A stretch of DNA of 64,000 nt from assembly GCA_032209605.1 (NCBI GenBank), contig JASFXZ010000055.1, positions 1,054,001 to 1,118,000 on the forward strand, read 5' to 3'. This DNA is from Mactromeris polynyma. Its lineage: Eukaryota > Mollusca > Bivalvia > Venerida > Mactridae. Made by a program: the position numbers and the translations under genes. Positions 1 to 10,349 of the stretch are shown piece after piece (the first letter of the stretch is position 1; each line of letters begins with the position of its first letter). Below the pieces are notes generated by a model, which saw only the letters and a list, made by a program, of their open reading frames with translations, searched no databases and was not told where the DNA came from.

Positions 1-914
1 ATTATTGCAAAACAACTCTCATAAATAAATCCATTGAAAACTCAAAGTTCCCAGCTAGTTTTAAAGTAGCACAAGTAGCACCAATATATAAAAAGAAAAG
101 AACACTAGATAAAGCAAAGTAAAGACCTGTTAGCCTTTTACTTGTATGTCAAAGGTGTTTGAGAGAGCCATCCACACTCAGCCTATGACTCACTTTGAAA
201 ACATTCTTAACCCATTGTTAAGTGCTTTTAGACCAGGATATGGATGGAACACCACTCTATTGAAAATTGTTGAAGATCGGAGGGCTTCCCTCGATAAAAA
301 TCATTATGTAGCTGCTATTTTGATGGATGTCTCAAAGGCCTTTGACTGCTTGCCTCATAACCTATTGATTTTAAAATTTAAATATTATGGATTACAAGTA
401 TGTCTCTTTGATTGATAGCAACCTTTCAAGTAGAATACAATGTGTTAATATTGGGGATGGTCACAGTTCTTTCCAAGAGATATTGAAGGGAGTTCCTCAG
501 GGGTCGATCTTATTCCCCGTACTATTTAACATATTTATCAGTGACATCTTTGAGTTTGTATCAGACTCCAACCTGCTCAACTATGCAGATGATAACACTC
601 TTTCTTACAGTAGTACCTTACACGAAGACATTGTTTCAGTTCGTGAAAATGAAAGCCTAAGTCTAATTAACTGGTTCCATGATAACAAAATGCAAGCTAA
701 CCCTGAGAAGTTCCAGGCAATATCTTTGGAAAGAAGACTCTTGACCTTAATATTAGTTCTAATTTTAAATGTAAAAAACCTACACTGTAAAAATGAAGTT
801 GTTCTGCTGGGTGTGACTTTAGATTTTATGCTCAATTTTAATACCCAGGTAACAAACATTTGTAAAAAAGCATCAAGACAATTAAATGTAATTAAAAGGA
901 TAGACCATAATTAA
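1..914 (+). pseudogene. Non-LTR retrotransposon reverse transcriptase fragment (jockey/CR1-like), broken
   Basis: Two overlapping plus-strand frames (146-415 and 387-914) read as the middle of a LINE-type reverse transcriptase, which would copy element RNA into DNA at a genomic nick. Visible blocks are a DVSKAFDCLPH motif (first catalytic Asp region), GVPQGSIL, and NYADD, the polymerase active site with two Asp residues. The N-terminal fingers continue upstream in another frame with a stop, and the element is cut by the window's left edge. A frameshift near 405 separates the KAFD block from the rest. No endonuclease domain is visible. The frame ends at 914 without the usual thumb region. The family call rests on motif spacing; jockey versus CR1 cannot be settled by eye. 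Confidence 0.85.
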
Positions 915-1415
915 AATAGACTCTGGTATCAATCTTTCATAGTATCCAACAGGGATCTGTGAAGGAATGCATGGTCTTGTAAACATGTTCTCTTTAACAG
1001 CTTAAAGATGAATGCATGTGTTCCTATCGACCTGGTGACCTTTAGAATTATTTTCCACACTTGAAGCAACAATAGCTTAGTCACCAGTGTACTTTGAAAT
1101 ACTCAATAAATGTTTCTAATACAATATGACAACAGGGAAGTTTAATAATACTGTTACTGAAACATCAAGTACTCTTTTAAGTGATTATAAGTACACATCG
1201 ATTATTTCAATGGAAATATGGATTAAAACTTTTTCTTGGTTTTAACGACATTCAAGATAAAGATATCTTACTCATCCAATCGTATCGGATTTTCTGGTCA
1301 GTTGACTTGTTAAGGGAGATAATTCTAAACAAAATGTTGATTTCAAATTCGAATGATTCCGTACTCATTTGCCTTTTCTAGTGGAAATGTTAATTTCAGT
1401 GATATATTTTGTACA
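915..1415. other. AT-rich sequence, no recognised feature
   Basis: This is probably the decayed 3' part of the retrotransposon followed by unique sequence. A 66-codon open frame at 1181-1381 has no recognisable motif. Confidence 0.4.
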
Positions 1416-1545
1416 GTGGCCGAGGGATAGATCGACTGATTACTGATCTCGGAAGCCGCGAGTTCGAACCGTCAACAGGGCATTCCCTGAATTAGGCTCG
1501 AGTGATGGTAAGTAAAACAGGAAGAAGCCAGGGTTTTGTGAGTAA
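1416..1545 (+). repeat. tRNA-like SINE head
   Basis: A GTGGCCGAGGGATAG stretch resembles a Pol III A box. About 45 bp later GCGAGTTCGAACC is a good B box. The arms do not fold into a clean acceptor stem, so I call a tRNA-derived SINE piece rather than a tRNA gene. Confidence 0.45.
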
Positions 1546-2054
1546 TATAAGTTGTTAACTTGGTTACATTTTATTACACTTAAATTGGTCACGAAATAAT
1601 TAATGCAAGCAAAAAGCAATCGATGTTATTTTCGGAAGGGGTCCAGTTTGTCTTAACAACCGCCTGCTCCAATATATAGGCACTTCCTCAAAAATTGAAT
1701 AGTGTTGTTACATTATTGCGTTACACTATTGCATTTCAGTGCACTATATTTGCCGGGACAACTGATATTTTTTCAATATTTTCTTTTATTCTATGTTGAG
1801 CATTGTATATCGGTAATTGACAACAGTAATTGTTTAGCAAAGGGAGGAAACTTAGTTACACATAAATGGATATACAAATGTAGTACATTCACGAGTTACT
1901 GCAAAGAATCACAAGGCATAAGTTCCAGGCAATAAGGAAAATAATGTAACCGAATATTTTTTTAAAGTTTCGTCGAATAGAACCTACATGTTCATATGTT
2001 CATCTGTATGAAAATGCAACTATACAGGGAATGTTTCCATTTAATATCTTTATT

Positions 2055-2175
2055 AGATGCAGATTGGTCGCGCAGTACAGCATCCGACTTTTGATCCGAA
2101 GACGGTGAGTGCGAATCTCACCTTTGGCAAGATGAAACAACGAAGTTTGGAATCCATGAAGTATGTGTGAGTATT
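2055..2175 (+). repeat. tRNA-like SINE head
   Basis: TTGGTCGCGCAGTACAGC followed by GAGTGCGAATCTCACC has the order and spacing of Pol III A and B boxes. The tail does not match the SINE tail seen near 29.7 and 60 kb, so this may be a different SINE family. Confidence 0.4.
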
Positions 2176-2460
2176 GGTGAGTAACACACGGAGTTGTCAT
2201 GAACTGATGTATCAAGTTCGTAATAGTTTCATGTTCGATGTTATATAAATAAGCTTTAACATTAAATATCGTGTATCCACTATGTATAACTAACTATCAA
2301 TTCATCTGAAGCCAAAGAGTGAGTAATTTTGCTGAATCTACGTAAACATTCGATCTCGTAAATTGTTTTATAATTGTACCTTAGAAAAGACGAAACGATA
2401 TGTGTTTACAACCATACGTTTATTTGCAGGGAAGTTAATTAAACAAACTCAAGAAGTAAT

Positions 2461-2533
2461 ACTTACAAACATCCGATGTAAATGTTTACATCGACAGAAA
2501 TGTATTAACGACTTAAACAAATTCCCAATAGTT
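2461..2533. repeat. Dispersed block, also present at 10123-10190
   Basis: About 70 bp around AAACATCC, TGTAAATGTT and ACAAATTCCCAATAGT recur near 10.13 kb in the same orientation with a few changes and small indels. Both copies lie close to a 5S-like sequence. Confidence 0.6.
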
Positions 2534-2605
2534 ATTCTGGTTCCCTGCCTTTACTTTCATCGTATAAGTAAATACTATTACGATATTGAGGCAAGGAACC
2601 AGAAT
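2534..2605. repeat. Imperfect palindrome, 17-bp arms, about 38-bp loop
   Basis: The left arm (2534-2550) and right arm (2589-2605) are reverse complements with one mismatch. The loop contains a further short inverted pair (ATCGTA/TACGAT). The related copy near 10.19 kb lacks this hairpin and diverges at its start. Confidence 0.7.
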
Positions 2606-3186
2606 ACCCGTAATCACATGACGTTAATTTATAATTACACTCGCCATAAATCGACGCTAAGTTTTCGTTAGGTGTTGCTTATTTCCTTAAAGAAATATGC
2701 CACTAGGCACAGTTCAATACAGTTCACAGCTCGATAAAAGGCGTAAAACTAAAAATTACCTGGATGCTAAAAGCAGCTGGTGAACAGTTTGGCTATGCCT
2801 AATGCGGGTACTTTTCAATGATAAAGAAAAATATTTATTCGCGTTGAACTACATTGGTAAACGGTACAATTCTGACTATTGAACGTTTAATGTGTTGTCT
2901 ATATTCAGATGTCAAGATGAGAGATCTATTGCGTACTGTCCGGGCATGCAGGTTCACTGTACCCAATGTCTAGATTATTGTACCCGATATTATTGGTCGC
3001 TGTACCGTCGGTATTCCCAAAAGCCTGGTTCGCAGCATATGGGTAGTTCTACTCGACATAAGAGTCTGTACATATCTATGGGTCCGTTGTAGGTCGAGAT
3101 AAATGTCTCTGCACCTGATATGATTCCGAATAAATATAGGCCTAGTTTTTTTCTAACAGTTTTTCTTACTTTATGGGTGACCCGCT

Positions 3187-3286
3187 GTCTACAACACCCG
3201 CTATTCCGAGGTGGTCATCCATCCAAGTACTAACCGGGCTCGACGTTGCTTAACTTCGGTGATCTGACGAGAACCGGTGTTTTCAA
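3187..3286 (-). pseudogene. 5S rRNA-like sequence lacking the 5' end
   Basis: Reverse-complementing this stretch gives about 100 nt of metazoan 5S rRNA, including the internal promoter region (AAGTTAAGCAACGTCGAGCC, GGATGG). The first roughly 18 nt of the 5S are missing and replaced by unrelated sequence ending GATTCGAC. Several substitutions in the 3' half, such as a changed GGGTGACCGCC block, suggest decay. It is a dispersed 5S copy or the head of a 5S-derived SINE. Confidence 0.8.
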
Positions 3287-3485
3287 GTCGAATCAGTACC
3301 GGGGCTCGGACTCATTCGCAGTGCACCGGCCCTTCTAGACGGTCGCTGTGCAGCGAGTTTCTGGGATTAAAACGGTCAGTGTTGTACATGTACGTCGCTC
3401 ACTGCGCAAATGTCCAACGTTACGTTTAATTTCACTGCTAAAATAATTGTAAAAGACAATTAGTGCATGAAATAAATTCGCAGAC
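3287..3485 (-). repeat. 5S-associated flank, inverted relative to 9935-10128
   Basis: Read on the minus strand this matches 9935-10128 over nearly 200 bp: GAATTTATTTCATGCACTAA, then TTTTAGCAGTGAAAT, then GAGTCCGAGCCCCGG. Here it runs directly into the truncated 5S at its 5' side. It may be a fossil 5S spacer or the unique part of a 5S-derived retroelement. Confidence 0.7.
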
Positions 3486-3940
3486 GTATGTTACTTATTT
3501 GGAGTAGTGGATACGTACAGTATTTTTAACGCGGAGAATATGGGTTCAAAGTTCAGTAGCATATGATACTTACCATGTATCATTCGTGCATGGATGCTTT
3601 ACGCTGTTGGTGCATTGACTTTTGTTCTCCAGTTCTGCCTCGATACTTTCGGTGTAAGCCCTTATATCATGTCATCGGGGTTATCCAGACATGCGTAACA
3701 TTGTTGTGCCAATCGGAACCAGCGAACTATAGTTACAATTGAATAGCCCGAAAGATATTGGACACTCCTGGGTACCGTTTTACTAATATACTTACGCTTG
3801 CGTAAATCGAAGATTGCGTACGTACACAATTTCTACGTAAATTCGTTTCACTAATATTTGCGTACGTAGGTTTTTGCGTAAGTTAGAGCGTAAAGTTACG
3901 TTACAAATTACCGACCGTAAATCTCTACGTTTCGCGTAAA

Positions 3941-4127
3941 ATGGCCGACCGTATGAACGCTCGAAGAATTCGACATTTCAGAAAAATACCTGGCATGTTA
4001 GACGGATCGTGAACTTATAGAAACGTACAGATTATCACGATATCTGATTGGCGTAGTTTATGATTTGATAGTGAATGATATTAAGCGTCGTACAGATAGG
4101 AGCCACCCTATCTCAGCGATGACGAAG
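3941..4127 (+). pseudogene. Harbinger-type (HARBI1-like) transposase exon with a frameshift
   Basis: A first frame opens with an ATG at 3941 and about 21 codons rich in Arg. After a one-base shift near 4004 the reading continues in another frame, with RELIETYRLSRYLIG and then RRTDRSHPIS, up to AAG followed by GTAAGT at 4128, a good splice donor. The order acidic residue, YRLSR, hydrophobic helix, R-R-T-D-R-S-H-P matches my memory of the N-terminus of PIF/Harbinger nucleases, which precedes the DDE catalytic core. No DDE core is visible nearby, so this is a relic. The sequence at 3766-3900 (GGGTACCGTTTTACTAA and repeated TTGCGTA motifs) could be the decayed element end. Family assignment is moderate. 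Confidence 0.5.
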
Positions 4128-4193
4128 GTAAGTAACGCTAAATTGTACAGTTTACATATTACTAGCATCACATGTTTTTCTACACGATAAGCT

Positions 4194-5234
4194 CTGTAGT
4201 GCCACATATAGTCCGTGCCGCATATAGTTCGCGCATGTGGTGCACGATTTCAAATGGTCAAGGTCTATTTTCACTGATAAAATATTTGAAACTAGTCTAC
4301 GGAAAGTGAATCACAATTTATTTTTAGAAAGTTGAAAATAGTTCTCACGTGATGTAAACAATAAAATTCTGCGGAAATCCAGCACATTAGTTGGATTTTC
4401 TTCAATCACATGACAGAACTAGCGATATTGATTGGACGAAGAAACTCACGTGACGTAAACAAACCAGCGTGGTGCGCCATATTTGCAACAGACTCCGAAA
4501 CTGACACAGTGAAGGTCCAAAATGGTAAGAGGGTTATTAGGAAATATGCATCATTCAATTCTTTAGCGGCGACCTTTGATGCTTTGCATCAATGGTTTTC
4601 TTGTAAGTTTAAACACATTTGTAAACATCTCTCTCAGTTGCGACAAAAGCAAGTAAATTGCTAACGCACATTGGTGTTATCTGTTAAGATAATAATAATG
4701 ATTTATCACGAATCCTCGTCTAGCGCAGCCGGTATCGCACTAAAATTCCAGTCCGAAGGTCGCGAGTTTGATCCCGGGTCCGACCGTCTACGGCTGTGGC
4801 GATGTGATCAAATACTATGTTAATGTTTGCTCACTTTTATCTGCTCGAAACTGTTAGTAGAATTTTAATCAAGCAACATTAAACCAAACTGTTTATTTCA
4901 TTTTAGCATATTTTATTATATTATTTTATTAAACATACCCCAAACTGGTCCTAAAGATTTGTCCACTGTCTGATGTGGGGAATATATTTCAGGTGACACA
5001 CAGTTATGTTCTTTTTTAATGTGTATATGGCAGTTTGAGGAACATGTATTCTTTAAATTAAAACATATGATGATAATGATGACTTTCATTTGCACAAGAC
5101 ATAAAACAGCTATATGCGACATGACCATGCATTTTCGCCGCATATAGTTCGCCTCGCCACGAACTGTATGCGTGACGCATTTAGTTCGTATGCGAACTAT
5201 ATGGGGCACGGCCTACCTATATGTGGCACTACAG
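4194..5234. mobile_element. Non-autonomous TIR element with internal tRNA-like segment, copy 1
   Basis: The left end CTGTAGTGCCACATATAG (4194) is matched in inverted orientation by CTATATGTGGCACTACAG ending at 5234. Inside both ends sits a second shared motif, GCATATAGTTCGC. The element is about 1.04 kb. No transposase frame is visible; small open frames inside are not conserved in copy 2 at 53307-54178. The internal part carries a tRNA-like stretch (4713-4788) and an AT-rich 3' half. The superfamily is unknown to me. Confidence 0.75.
4713..4788 (+). repeat. tRNA-like segment inside the TIR element
   Basis: A-box-like TAGCGCAGCCGG at 4721 and B-box-like GAGTTTGATCCC near 4765 have tRNA spacing. 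The same segment lies at the same relative place in copy 2 (53722-53795), so it was part of the element before it spread. Confidence 0.6.
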
Positions 5235-5579
5235 TTCCCTTGTATTATTACGTCACAACTCAATCCCACGATGCATTAAATACAACTCGATGAGTACTTC
5301 CTGAGAATATGAAAACAGACGATGAGTCTGAAAATATTCTTTACATTTATCAGGATTTCAGGCTAATTTATGTTTGTCACAACATTGAATCAACCATTTG
5401 AAGGTAAAATGTGAACTAATCTGGACAAGGTTGGAAATAGTGATAATAAAGTATACCACGATAAGTTGAGAGTGACGTCATGCGATGTTTACATGGTTTG
5501 ACCACATTTATTGATCAACATAGGCAAATAAAATAACAAGCAACCCTATTTATTGTGCTATTGATTTCATTAAAATAAC

Positions 5580-5672
5580 AGCCGTGATAGCTCAGATGGT
5601 AGCGGGTCCGCGCCTTACAATGTAATTAAGCTTTTTAGTTTTGGGTCTGAGTTCGAGACCATCGGGAGATAG
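5580..5672 (+). repeat. tRNA-like sequence (SINE head or tRNA pseudogene)
   Basis: TAGCTCAGATGGTAGCG is a near-consensus Pol III A box and GAGTTCGAGACC a near-consensus B box, about 60 bp apart. The acceptor arms do not pair well and no CCA-adjacent structure is clear. Confidence 0.5.
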
Positions 5673-6079
5673 TTGTTTTCTTTTCATTACAATATTATAT
5701 ATTTGTTGGTCATCTACAGTTGTACTTACATGTCTTATACTAATTAATGTTCGCTCGAATATCATTAATTAAAAACATTGTGCAGCATGTGTATTTATAA
5801 GCTGTTCACTAAGTGCACGATACCATCGTGCTGTAGATCTACATGTACATTTATCGCTTCACAGTATATGGAATAAAGTTGATATAGCTACTTGAACGTA
5901 AGGGGTTAAAATGAACATTTTAGCGACGACGCTATAGCCATCATTAAACAAGTTTGATTTAACGACAAAACAATTAGACAATAACAAAAAAAAACACACA
6001 AAAAAACCCAGACAGAAACGACAAACTACAAGTAATTGACAAGCACTGAGTAAGGGATAAAAATTCATTGTCCATAAAA

Positions 6080-6165
6080 AAGGAGACTGGAATGTGTCTC
6101 GAACTCACACCCTATCTATTGGTCGAAGTTACTAGACGGAAGCGCTACCAATTGAGCTATTGCTA
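6080..6165 (-). repeat. tRNA-like sequence (SINE head or tRNA pseudogene)
   Basis: On the minus strand, AATAGCTCAATTGGTAGCGC is an excellent A box and GTGTGAGTTCGAGAC a good B box, with an enlarged middle region. It resembles the 5580-5672 sequence in inverted orientation, 400 bp away. Confidence 0.5.
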
Positions 6166-6299
6166 CTGTCTACTTTGAGCGATAATTCATCAAAATTTGT
6201 ACCTCTGATTGAAGAGTTACGAACACATTTCAGGTAAGTGGAAAAAAACTTACGCAGTTTTAGAAAATACGCTTATGTCTGTACAACACCGGTAAATAC

Positions 6300-8745
6300 G
6301 CTCACTGATTGGACTATACGCTCAATCATTGGAAAAAATGCTCATTGAGTGGACTATACGCCCACTGCTTTACAAAACTGGTCATTCTGTATACGCCCAC
6401 TGCTGGAGTATACGCTCATTGACTACATAGGTTAGTCTGCATATGTACACGTACTCTACCAGGCTACATTGATCAATCTATATAATTCCTTTACCGAATT
6501 ACGTTTGTCATTTTGCATATGTATTCTACTAGATTTCGTTGGTCATTCTTTATACGTACACTGCTGGGTTGCATTGGTCAGTCTGTATATGTTCGATACT
6601 GGATCGCATTGGTCATCCTGTATATGTACAATACTGGATCGCATTGGTCATTCTAGTATGTATACTACTGGATTGCATTGGTCATTGTATATATGTACAT
6701 TACTGGAACGCACTGGTCATTCTATACATGTACACTGCTTGATCGCATTTGTCATTATGTACATGTACACTGTTTGATCACATTTGTCATTATGTACATG
6801 TACATGTACACTGTTTGATCGCATTTGTTATTATGTACATGTACATGTACACTGTTTGATCGCATTTGTCATTATGTATATGTACATGTACACTATTTGA
6901 TCGCATTTGTCATTATGTATATGTACATGTACACTATTTGATCGCATTTGTCATTATGTACATGTACACTTTTTGATCGCATTTGTCATGCTGTATACGA
7001 ACTGATATGAATTGTATTTGTCATTATATACACGTACTCTACTAGATTACATTTGTCAATCTGTATATGTGCTGAAATGGATTACATTGGTCAATCTGTT
7101 TATGTGCTGTACTGGTTTACATTGGTCAATATGTATATGTGCTGTACTGGATCGCATTGGCCATTCTGTATATGTACTCTACCGGATTGCATTGGTCATT
7201 ATGTATAGTATGTACTCTACCGGATTGCATTGGTCATTATGTATATGTACTCTACCGGATTGCATTATTCATTCTGTATGTGTACTCTACCGGATTGCAT
7301 TGGTCATTATGTATATGTACTCTACCGGATTGCATTATTCATTCTGTATTTGTACTCTACCGGATTGCATTGGTCATTATGTATATGTACTCTACTGGAT
7401 TGCATTGGTCATTCTTTGTATGTACTCTACCGGATTGCATTGGTCATTATGTATATGTACTCTACCGGATTACATTATTCATTCTGTATGTGTACTCTAC
7501 CGGATTGCATTGGTCATTATGTATATGTACTCTACCGGATTGCATTATTCATTCTGTATATGTACTCTACCGGATTGCATTGGTCATTATGTATGTGTAC
7601 TCTACCGGATTGCATTGGTCATTATGTATATGTACTCTACCGGGTTACCTTGGCCATTCTGTATATGTACTCTACCGGATCGCATTGGTCATTCTGTATA
7701 TGTACTCTACCGGATCGCATTGGTCATTCTGTATATGTACTCTACCGGATTGCGTTGGTCATTCTGTATATGTACTCTACCGGATCGCATTGGTCATTCT
7801 GTATATGTACTCTACCGGATCGCATTGGTCATTATGTATATGTACTCTACCGGATCGCATTGGTCATTCTGTATATGTACTCTACCGGATCGCATTGGTC
7901 ATTATGTATATGTACTCTACCGGATCGCATTGGTCATTCTGTATATGTACTCTACCGGATCGCATTGGTCATTATGTATATGTACTCTACCGGATTGCGT
8001 TGGTCATTGTGTATATGTACTCCACCGGATCGCATTTGTCATTCTGTATATTTACTCTACCGGATTACATCGGTCATTCTGTATATGTGCTCTACCGGAT
8101 TACCTTGGCCATTCTGTATATGTGCTCTACCGGATTACCTTGGCCATTCTGTATATGTGCTCTACCGGATTACCTTGGCCATTCTGTATATGTACTCTAC
8201 CGGATAGCTTTGGCTATTCTTTATATGTACTCTATTTGATTACATTGGTTATTCTGTATATGTACTCTACCAGATAGCTTTGGCTATTCTATATATGTAG
8301 TAGACTGGACTGCATTGATAATTCTGTGGAACTGAACTGGATTGCATTGGTCATTCTGTATATGTGCTGTACTGGTTTACATTGGTCATTCTGTATATGT
8401 GCTGTACTGGTTTGCATTGGTCATTCTGTATAATGTGCTGTACTGGATTGCATTGGTCATTCTGTATATGTGCTGTACTGGATTGCATTGGTCATTCTGT
8501 ATATGTGCTGTACTGGTTTGCATTGGTCATTCTGTATATGTGCTGTACTGGTTTGCATTGGTCATTCTGTATAATGTGCTGTACTGGATTGCATTGGTCA
8601 TTCTGTATATGTGCTGTACTGGATTGCATTGGTCATTCTGTATATGTGCTGTACTGGTTTGCATTGGTCATTCTGTATATGTGCTGTACTGGTTTGCATT
8701 GGTCATTCCGTATGTGTGATGTACTGGATTACATTGGGTTAGTGG
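6300..8745 (+). repeat. 35-bp minisatellite, about 70 units, with higher-order structure
   Basis: The core unit reads like GGATTGCATTGGTCATTATG followed by TATATGTACTCTACC, 35 bp in all. Units before about 7000 are diverged and include a CATGTACATGTAC-rich subfamily with irregular spacing. From 7139 to 8280 units are close to each other, and from 8340 to 8720 a second subfamily with CTGTACTGG predominates. There, a 36-bp variant unit (GTATAATGTG) recurs 141 bp apart at about 8427 and 8568, showing a four-unit higher-order repeat. Long open frames exist in all three plus frames (for example 7012-8277) because the unit lacks stop codons and its length is not a multiple of three. Confidence 0.95.
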
Positions 8746-8769
8746 GATAAACACAGTTTCAGGTAATTA

Positions 8770-9570
8770 TGTCAGTGTAACCATTTAAGTAAACAAAATC
8801 AAATTCTGATTATTTCAAATTGATATCTTAAATATTCACAAAGTTATGACTCTTTTGTTGTTATTATATAACGCTTTTATCCGCCAAATGTAGGCTATTT
8901 CTATCCCAAAACCATTAAGCACACCTCAGCAATATAGGAACAAGACATCTCTAAAATTATATCGTTTATTTGTATCGCGTTTTAATTGTTTTTAACTGTA
9001 AAATAATGACTTTCTTATGGTTGTTTTGCAACCAAGACAAATTAAATTTTTGACAAAAAATTAAATAGATATATGACATTTAGTTGTAATAGTATGGCAG
9101 TTACAACAATTCTCAGGTCAGGTCTTGAACAATATTTCAACATGTAGTTCTTTCAGTGTATATGTATATACATCTTGGAGCGCACATTTCAGTGGTTTTC
9201 TGCAGAAATTAACTCAAGAATACAACTTAGCAAGTAATTCCATTTGCAAGTTTTCACACAATTCCTTTTCATTCATAACTGATTGCATTAAGAATGGATA
9301 GACATACCGAGCAAAATTATTCTATAATCAAGTTCTTTATGCATACGTAAATTGATATAAATTAGATCAACAGAACACACTGAACCGAAAAAATCTATAT
9401 CAGTTTGTTGCTAAGCAAAGTTCTATAGCATAAAACGTAAGCATTCAAAGAAAAACAATGAATGAAAAGAATAACTGAAGCATCGTTTGCATGAGAAAAA
9501 CCACTAAGTTAACAAGTTCAACATAAATAATGTTTCTCTCTTGTTGTCCCCTAAAGTATCCAAAGTTGTT
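8770..9570. other. AT-rich sequence, nothing recognised
   Basis: No coding, RNA or repeat signature was seen between the minisatellite and the dispersed repeat that follows. Confidence 0.4.
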
Positions 9571-9725
9571 TTTTATTATCGGCCAGACCATTCCTTGCAC
9601 CCCTATTCCCTAATATATATACCCTTGGTCCTCATCGGTGCCTAATGTTTTTTAGACTTTTTGGGGGTGGGGGGGGGACTGTGTGGGGTGGCATTGCCTT
9701 CTGCATGTGACGTTCCCTGTGACAA
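9571..9725 (-). repeat. Dispersed repeat Y, minus orientation
   Basis: This matches, reverse-complemented, the 51838-52010 copy: CCAGACCATTCCTTGC, then TGTGTGGGGTGGCATTG, then GTTCCCTGTGACAA. A G-run (9665-9680) sits in the middle. Other copies are near 39.3 kb and 43.2 kb, and the minisatellite at 31.1-32.5 kb derives from the same family. Confidence 0.6.
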
Positions 9726-9737
9726 TTTTCGCTTAGT

Positions 9738-9857
9738 GTTTACGGCCATATCACGTTGAAAACACCGGCTCTCGTCCGATCACCGAAGTTAAGCAACGTC
9801 GAGCCCGGTAAAGTACTTGGATGGGTGACCGCCTGGGAATACCGGGTGCTGCAGACT
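9738..9857 (+). rRNA. 5S rRNA gene or close pseudogene
   Basis: A full-length 5S rRNA of about 120 nt starts at GTTTACGGCCATATCACG and ends at GGGTGCTGCAGAC, followed by a T run that would stop RNA polymerase III. The A-box region (AAGCAACGTCGAGCC) and C-box region (GGATGGGTGACCGCCTGG) of the internal promoter are intact. Differences from the usual animal sequence are few: GTTTAC for GTCTAC at the start, an extra base with changes in GGTAAAGTAC, and GCAGAC for GTAGAC at the end. The first and last helix strands (GTTTAC, GCAGAC) no longer pair perfectly. The RNA would join the large ribosomal subunit if expressed. A single copy away from an array is more often a pseudogene. Confidence 0.8.
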
Positions 9858-9934
9858 TTTTTGTTTTCGCAATTTATTATTTTTTACTTACTTCACAACA
9901 TTGTTTCCGCCACTCCTGGGGTCAAACATGCCTT

Positions 9935-10128
9935 CTGAGAATTTATTTCATGCACTAATTGTCTTTTACAATCATTTTAGCAGTGAAATTTAACGTAACG
10001 TTCGACATTTGCGCTCTGAGCGACGTACACGTACAGCACTGACCGTTTTACTCCCAGAAACTGGCTGCACTGTGCCCGACTGTGCACTGCGAATGAGTCC
10101 GAGCCCCGGCACTGATTTGACTTGCAAA
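9935..10128 (+). repeat. 5S-associated flank, downstream of the 5S copy
   Basis: This is the same block as 3287-3485 in inverted orientation. In this copy it lies about 80 bp downstream of a complete 5S; in the other copy it lies immediately upstream of a 5' truncated 5S. The two arrangements together are what a 5S-spacer-5S tandem broken at different places would give. Confidence 0.65.
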
Positions 10129-10195
10129 CATCCTATGTAAATGTTGCCATCGACAGTATTAACGACTAAAACAAATTCCCAATAGTCAAAGTTAT
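10123..10195. repeat. Dispersed block, also present at 2461-2533
   Basis: The block begins where the 5S-associated flank ends (GACTTGCAAACATCC) and continues to AAATTCCCAATAGT. It is the same sequence as near 2.5 kb but without the palindrome that follows there. Confidence 0.55.
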
Positions 10196-10349
10196 GTACG
10201 TGTAGTATCGTACTTCTAGATTCTTTAAAGTCCCAATAAGACTTTATGTTTTTCTCCCATTCAAAATCGTGCAATTGTGACAAACGCTTGCACAGGAAAC
10301 AAATATAAATGGCAACATATTTTTGCGATTTCCGTATGTGTTTCATTGT

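Noticed and set aside
4916..5209. 97-codon minus-strand frame and its counterpart at 53925-54197
   Set aside because: Both lie in the two TIR element copies, but the frame is not kept between them, so coding is unlikely.
5305..5340. Hammerhead ribozyme core (GATGAGTCTGAAA)
   Set aside because: The CTGATGA core and GAAAC box are not both present and the stems do not pair.
5580..5672. Functional tRNA gene
   Set aside because: The A and B boxes are good but the acceptor arms do not pair; a SINE or pseudogene is more likely.
7012..8277. 421-codon open frame (and frames at 7139-8239 and 7230-8207) as a repeat protein
   Set aside because: All three plus frames are open because the 35-bp unit has no stop; frame does not matter to repeat conservation, and length variants ignore codon phase.
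9756..9938. 60-codon open frame
   Set aside because: It is a shadow of the 5S rRNA sequence.
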